Shown here: piece after piece, positions 5,714 through 10,013 of the stretch
Numbering within the stretch: position 1 is the first letter of the stretch
Layout: each line of letters opens with the position of its first letter
Source of the DNA: CAYTLQ01 sp964438715
GTDB taxonomy: Bacteria; Bacteroidota; Ignavibacteria; Ignavibacteriales; Ignavibacteriaceae
Direction of reading: 5' to 3'
DNA length: 10,013 nt
Assembly: GCA_964438715.1 (NCBI GenBank)
Contig: CAYTLQ010000037.1
Span: 1-10,013, forward strand
Position numbers and translations under genes: made by a program
Notes under the pieces: generated by a model
What the model was told of the DNA's origin: nothing
The model's database searches: none
The model's input: the letters and a program-made list of their open reading frames with translations, nothing else

Positions 5714-8700
5714 TTACGCGTACTCATCCCACGATTTAATTGACAAATCACTCATCTTCAATCTACGGAATGCTTTTACAAATCGTTTCGCAAACTGAAT
5801 ATTTGTAATGAGCGGTATATTTAAATCAATGGCTCTTCTGCGAATCAGATAATCACTATCGAGTTCTTCCTTCCCGGAGCCTTTCGGAATGTTTATTACA
5901 AGATCAATCTTACCCTCTGCCATATATGTAAGGATAGCGGGTTCCTCATTATCATACGGTCTTTTCAATTCGGTAACCTTAATTCCGCTGTTTGCATAAA
6001 AATCGGCAGTTCCTTTGGTACCATAAAAAACATAACCAAGTTTTGAGAGAGATTGTAATTCCTCAATAAACTCTGCTTTTTCTTTTAAATTACCGGTAGA
6101 AAGAAGTATGGCTTTCTCAGGGAGTTTAAATCCAGTGGAGAGAAGACTTTTCAAAAATGCTTCATTAAAATCATCACCTATACAAGCAACCTCACCGGTG
6201 GAGGACATTTCGACTCCAATAACCGGGTCAGATCCTTTTAGTCGGGTAAAAGAAAATTGGGATGCCTTCACCCCGACATAATCTAAGTCAAACGATGACC
6301 TGTCAATATTTGGAACATGTTGTCCCATCATCAGTTTTGTAGCAATTTCAATAAAATTATGCTTTAATACTTTCGAGACAAAAGGAAAACTTCGTGAAGC
6401 ACGAAGGTTGCATTCTATTACTTTCACATCATTGTCTTTTGCAATAAACTGAATATTGAATGGTCCGGTAATCTCCAATGCCTGAGCAATTTCTTTCGTT
6501 ATTATTTTTACCCTTCGCATCGTTTCGAGATATGTTCTCTGCGGTGGAAGTACGATTGTTGCATCGCCGGAATGTACTCCGGCATTTTCAACATGTTCCG
6601 AGATGGCATAACAAAATAATTTTCCATTATCGGCTACTGCATCTACCTCAATTTCTCGTGCATCAGTTATGAATTTACTTATCACTACGGGATGTTCCTG
6701 ACTAATATCAGAGGCCTTTTTCAGATATTCTTCTAGTTCCTCCTCTGAAAGCACTATACTCATAGCCGCACCGCTAAGAACATAACTTGGACGAATTAGT
6801 ACAGGATATCCGACCCTGGATGCAAACAATTTCGCTTCGGAAAGACTTGTTAATTCATTCCACTCAGGCTGGTCAATTTCCAGTTTATCAAGAATTTCCG
6901 AAAACTTATGGCGGTTTTCTGCATTATCGATCTGTTTGGGTGATGTTCCGATAATATTGACCCCGGCATTCATTAATTTCAGAGCAAGATTATTCGGAAT
7001 CTGACCACCCATCGAGACGATAACTCCGCGAGGATTTTCTTTTTCATATATGTCAAGTATTTTCTCAAGACTCATTTCCTCGAAGTACAGCTTATCACAT
7101 ATATCATGGTCAGTACTGACAGTCTCCGGATTATAATTAATCATAATTGTTTTATAATGGAGTTTTTCGAGGGTCATTACCGCATTAACACAGCACCAAT
7201 CGAATTCCACCGAACTTCCGATGCGATAAGCGCCACCGCCTAACACAACCACCTGGTTACTTTCTCCGGGTGTGATGTCATCCTCGGAGCCGTTATAAGT
7301 AAGATAAAGATAATTCGTTTGTGCAGGATACTCTGCGGCGAGAGTATCAATCTGTTTAATTGATGGGGTTATTCCCTTTTCTTTGCGAAGTCTGCGTATT
7401 TCAAATTCGTTTTGTTCAGTTAACAGACCAATTTGTTTATCGGAAAATCCTGTTTGTTTTGCCTTAAGTAAAATCTCGGCAGAAAGATTATTTCGTTGCT
7501 GTACTAACTCATTTTGTACATCAACGATATTCTTCATTTTATAAAGAAAGAACTTATCGATTTTTGACAGGCGATGTATTTCATCAATACTTACACCTTT
7601 TTGTATCGCTTCAGAAAGAGCAAACATTCTGCGATCAGTTGCAAATTCGATTTCGTTCAACGGATCAGCGAAATTTTCACCATTTCCGACAAAACCGTTC
7701 ATTCCAATATCGAGCATTCGTATAGCTTTTTGCAATACTTCTTCAAAACTCCGCCCGATTGCCATCACTTCGCCAACAGATTTCATTTCCGAACCAAGGT
7801 GTGTGCTCACGAGTTTAAATTTCTGGAGATCCCAACGGGGGAACTTTAATACAATATAATCGAGCGCCGGCTCAAAGCATGAGGAAGTTTCCTGCGTTAT
7901 GGCATTAACAATTTCGTTCAGTTGATAGCCAATAGAAAGTTTTGTCGCAACAAATGCCAAGGGATATCCTGTCGCTTTGCTTGCGAGAGCAGAACTACGA
8001 CTTAACCGCGCATTCACCTCAATAATACGGTAATCTTCTGAATGCGGATCTAAAGCATATTGTATATTACACTCGCCGACAATACCGAGATGCCGTATAA
8101 GTTTTATTCCAATTGAACGAAGTTTAAAGTTCTCCCGTGCGCTCAAGGTCTGTACAGGCGCAACTACAACACTATCGCCGGTATGTATGCCCATTGGGTC
8201 AACATTTTCCATTGAGCAGATAGTAATGCAGTTATTGTAAGAATCCCTAACTATTTCATACTCAACTTCTTTCCACCCGTAAAGCGACTCTTCAATGAGA
8301 ATCTGTCCGGTAAATGCAAATGCCCGTTCTGCTTTTTCTGTCAGTTCCTTCTCATTATTCACAATTCCTGAACCCAAACCTCCGAGGGCATAGGCAATTC
8401 GTACCATTACCGGGAATCCGATTTCATTCGCCGCCTGAATTGCCTCTTCCACATTACTGACAGTCTTGCTTCTGGCAACTTTAAGACCTATCTCAGTAAC
8501 TTTTTGAGCAAAGATCTGCCTGTCTTCTGTAGCTTTAATCGCTTCTACCTGTGTACCAAGTACTTTTACATTGTGCTTTTTAAGTATTCCCTTATCATAT
8601 AAGTCAACACCGGTATTAAGTGCTGTTTGTCCACCGACTCCAAGTAGTATGCTGTCGGGTTTCTCTTTTTCAATCACCCTCTCAACAAACTCAGTGCGCA

Positions 8701-8905
8701 CGGGAACAAAGTACACCCTGTCAGCCAGGTGTTCTGAGGTTTGTATTGTGGCAATATTTGGATTAATAAGTATTGTCTCAATATCGTCTTCCTTCAGTGC
8801 TTTGATAGCCTGGCTACCGGAGTAATCAAATTCCCCCGCCTGCCCTATCTGTAAAGCACCGGAACCAAGAATAAGTACTTTTTTCGGTTTTCCTTTTTTT
8901 ATCAT
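5714..8905 (-). CDS. carB: Carbamoyl-phosphate synthetase large subunit
   Basis: CarB makes carbamoyl phosphate from bicarbonate, two ATP and ammonia supplied by CarA, for pyrimidine and arginine synthesis in the cytoplasm. The 1063 residues cover the full family architecture. Residues 1-400 are the first ATP-grasp synthetase, with R129, R169 and 'IIEVNAR' containing E296/N298. Residues about 405-545 are the oligomerisation domain. Residues about 550-935 are the second synthetase, with R665, R705 and 'IECNLRASRSF' containing E831/N833. Residues about 940-1063 are the MGS-fold allosteric domain. Phosphate-pocket residues matching E. coli K954, T974, T977 and N1015 appear as K943, T963, T966 and N1005. 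Many stretches match eukaryotic CAD/CPS1 better than E. coli CarB, such as 'GQAGEFDYSGSQA', 'AYALGGLGSG' and 'FSFTRL'. The ATG overlaps the carA stop by 4 nt, with GAGGG 5 nt upstream. No frameshift or missing catalytic residue was seen. Confidence 0.97.
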   Translation of the reverse strand: MIKKGKPKKVLILGSGALQIGQAGEFDYSGSQAIKALKEDDIETILINPNIATIQTSEHLADRVYFVPVRTEFVERVIEKEKPDSILLGVGGQTALNTGVDLYDKGILKKHNVKVLGTQVEAIKATEDRQIFAQKVTEIGLKVARSKTVSNVEEAIQAANEIGFPVMVRIAYALGGLGSGIVNNEKELTEKAERAFAFTGQILIEESLYGWKEVEYEIVRDSYNNCITICSMENVDPMGIHTGDSVVVAPVQTLSARENFKLRSIGIKLIRHLGIVGECNIQYALDPHSEDYRIIEVNARLSRSSALASKATGYPLAFVATKLSIGYQLNEIVNAITQETSSCFEPALDYIVLKFPRWDLQKFKLVSTHLGSEMKSVGEVMAIGRSFEEVLQKAIRMLDIGMNGFVGNGENFADPLNEIEFATDRRMFALSEAIQKGVSIDEIHRLSKIDKFFLYKMKNIVDVQNELVQQRNNLSAEILLKAKQTGFSDKQIGLLTEQNEFEIRRLRKEKGITPSIKQIDTLAAEYPAQTNYLYLTYNGSEDDITPGESNQVVVLGGGAYRIGSSVEFDWCCVNAVMTLEKLHYKTIMINYNPETVSTDHDICDKLYFEEMSLEKILDIYEKENPRGVIVSMGGQIPNNLALKLMNAGVNIIGTSPKQIDNAENRHKFSEILDKLEIDQPEWNELTSLSEAKLFASRVGYPVLIRPSYVLSGAAMSIVLSEEELEEYLKKASDISQEHPVVISKFITDAREIEVDAVADNGKLFCYAISEHVENAGVHSGDATIVLPPQRTYLETMRRVKIITKEIAQALEITGPFNIQFIAKDNDVKVIECNLRASRSFPFVSKVLKHNFIEIATKLMMGQHVPNIDRSSFDLDYVGVKASQFSFTRLKGSDPVIGVEMSSTGEVACIGDDFNEAFLKSLLSTGFKLPEKAILLSTGNLKEKAEFIEELQSLSKLGYVFYGTKGTADFYANSGIKVTELKRPYDNEEPAILTYMAEGKIDLVINIPKGSGKEELDSDYLIRRRAIDLNIPLITNIQFAKRFVKAFRRLKMSDLSIKSWDEYA

Positions 8906-9972
8906 AACGCCCTCACAAACATGTCAAATATAAATTCAGTGTCATCAGGTCCAGGAGAGGCTTCCGGATGAAACTGTGCGCCAAAAAATGGTTTTGCTAT
9001 ATGGATAATTCCTTCATTAGTTCCATCATTATCATTCGTAAACCACTCCCGCCAGTCTTCAGAGAGTGTATCGGAATTTATTGCATAACCATGGTTTTGT
9101 GAAGTTATGTAAGTGCGTTTTGTTCCTGCTTCATTCACAGGCTGATTATGGCTCCTGTGACCATATTTTAATTTGTATGTATCTGCACCGGCGGCTAGTC
9201 CCAGTATTTGACAACCGAGGCATATTCCCAAAACCGGAATACCTTTTTCCATTATCTGTTGAGCATTTTTAATAGTAGTTACACACATTTTTGGGTCGCC
9301 GGGTCCATTTGAAAGAACTATTCCATTACACTCTTCTTCAGAAAAATTGTAGTCGTAGGGGACCCGCTTGACGGTAATATTTCTGCGCAGAAAAGCCTGT
9401 ATGATGTTATTCTTTGCGCCGCAATCTACGAGAATTATTTTTTTACTCCCTTTCTTGTATTCAATCGGCGATTCAACTGTTACCTGCTTCACCAAATCGG
9501 TCTTATTAGGGTCATAGAATTTTTTTTCAGTGTCCCCTTCAATTAAAAGGCAACCGGGCATTGAACCATGCTCCCTGATTCGCCTCGTTAACATTCTGGT
9601 ATCTACTCCATAAAGACCGGGTATATTCTGTTCTCTCATCCATTCATCAAGAGATTTTTTTGCCGACCAATGGGAGTGGTGAAAGGCATAATCGGAAATT
9701 ACTATCCCTTTAACCTGTATCCTGTCCGATTCAAAGTACTGCAGTAATCCATTCTCTAAATCGTCTCCCGGCACACCATAATTACCGATCAGAGGGTAGG
9801 TCATTACCAAAATTTGTCCACAGTACGAGGGGTCGGTCATTGTTTCCGGATAACCAACCATACCGGTATTAAAAACCACTTCTCCCGCTGTTGAAACCGG
9901 AGCGCCAAAACTGAAGCCGCTGACCACTGTTCCGTCTTCAAGATATAATTCTGCTTTTTTCTTTTTTGTCAC
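8902..9972 (-). CDS. carA: Carbamoyl-phosphate synthetase small subunit (glutamine amidotransferase)
   Basis: CarA hydrolyses glutamine and passes ammonia to CarB. The 356-residue protein has the CarA-specific N-terminal domain (about 1-165, with 'LEDGTVVSGFSFG' and 'VVFNTGMVGYPE'). A class I glutamine amidotransferase domain follows (about 178-356). The nucleophile is C251 in 'GICLGCQ', and H335/E337 lie in 'QFHPEASPGP'. The triad is complete, so the enzyme should be glutamine-dependent, unlike animal CPS1. It is slightly shorter than E. coli CarA (382). The start is GTG at 9972-9970. The same frame has a stop (TAA, 9987-9985) 12 nt further upstream and no ATG between, and the N-terminus aligns with the family, so GTG is the best choice. 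A purine-rich AAAGAG 4 nt upstream is the likely ribosome site. 'FTNDNDGTNEGIIH' and 'SHWSAKKSLDEW' resemble eukaryotic CAD. It forms an operon with carB. Confidence 0.96.
   Translation of the reverse strand: MTKKKKAELYLEDGTVVSGFSFGAPVSTAGEVVFNTGMVGYPETMTDPSYCGQILVMTYPLIGNYGVPGDDLENGLLQYFESDRIQVKGIVISDYAFHHSHWSAKKSLDEWMREQNIPGLYGVDTRMLTRRIREHGSMPGCLLIEGDTEKKFYDPNKTDLVKQVTVESPIEYKKGSKKIILVDCGAKNNIIQAFLRRNITVKRVPYDYNFSEEECNGIVLSNGPGDPKMCVTTIKNAQQIMEKGIPVLGICLGCQILGLAAGADTYKLKYGHRSHNQPVNEAGTKRTYITSQNHGYAINSDTLSEDWREWFTNDNDGTNEGIIHIAKPFFGAQFHPEASPGPDDTEFIFDMFVRAL
8910..8914 (-). promoter_or_regulatory. Shine-Dalgarno site for carB inside carA
   Basis: GAGGG on the - strand lies 5 nt before the carB ATG and within the last codons of carA. 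Together with the ATGA overlap it points to translational coupling, fitting a 1:1 complex. Confidence 0.7.
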
Positions 9973-9996
9973 TTTACTCTTTCTTTAATTTCGGGC

Positions 9997-10013
9997 AAAA
10001 AAAAAGCCACCCG
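9997..10013 (-). terminator. 3' half of a terminator-like hairpin upstream of carA (cut by window end)
   Basis: Read on the - strand, CGGGTGGC (10013-10006) is followed by nine T (10005-9997). This is the usual 3' arm and U-tract of a rho-independent terminator. The other arm would lie beyond the window. It ends 24 nt before the carA GTG. It could end a gene upstream of carA or act as a leader attenuator. Confidence 0.55.

Noticed and set aside
7574..7849. 91-residue open frame on the + strand inside carB
   Set aside because: It is fully antisense to a conserved region of carB, with no recognisable motif or start signal.
9973..10005. Bacteroidota-type promoter (TTTG, then TAnnTTTG) between the T-tract and carA
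   Set aside because: A TTTG is present at the end of the T-tract, but the matching downstream box would overlap the GTG start and fits poorly.
1..10013. CRISPR array, insertion sequence, tRNA or prophage signals
   Set aside because: None were seen. The only DNA-level repeats are the Asp-box coding repeats and the 22-bp duplication, and no transposase-like or integrase-like protein is encoded.

Overview
The window comes from an AT-rich bacterial genome, most likely the Bacteroidota/Chlorobiota/Ignavibacteria side of the tree. The main evidence is a large secreted beta-propeller protein ending in a type IX secretion (T9SS) sorting domain with the 'NYPNPFNPSTT' signature. Weak Shine-Dalgarno sites and a CAD-like CarA/CarB pair agree with this. 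The lineage is inferred from protein style only; no rRNA or marker tree is available here.

Left part, + strand (1-1924). The window opens inside a CoA-acylating aldehyde dehydrogenase whose N-terminus lies upstream. It ends in a linker plus a short amphipathic helix that looks like a bacterial-microcompartment encapsulation peptide. A rho-independent terminator follows at 1045-1090. Next comes a TSUP (TauE/SafE-type) membrane transporter.

Middle, + strand (2038-5544). A small lipoprotein of unknown function and a 1021-residue secreted protein are separated by 6 nt and are probably co-transcribed. The large protein has a signal peptide, a pro-region, about 11-13 Asp-box/BNR repeats, a glycine linker, a beta-sandwich domain and a T9SS sorting domain. 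Its stop codon sits on the junction of a perfect 22-bp tandem duplication, and a strong terminator follows at 5600-5650.

Right part, - strand (5714-9972). carA and carB encode the two subunits of glutamine-dependent carbamoyl-phosphate synthetase and overlap by 4 nt (ATGA). Together they make carbamoyl phosphate for pyrimidine and arginine synthesis. Both subunits resemble the eukaryotic CAD/CPS1 type more than E. coli CarAB. Half of a terminator-like hairpin with a nine-T run lies only 24 nt upstream of carA at the window edge, so transcription attenuation is possible.

No tRNA, rRNA, CRISPR array, insertion sequence or phage gene was seen. Every intergenic gap is shorter than 300 nt. The points most worth following up are the possible microcompartment cargo enzyme at the left edge, the CAD-like carAB pair, and its possible attenuator.
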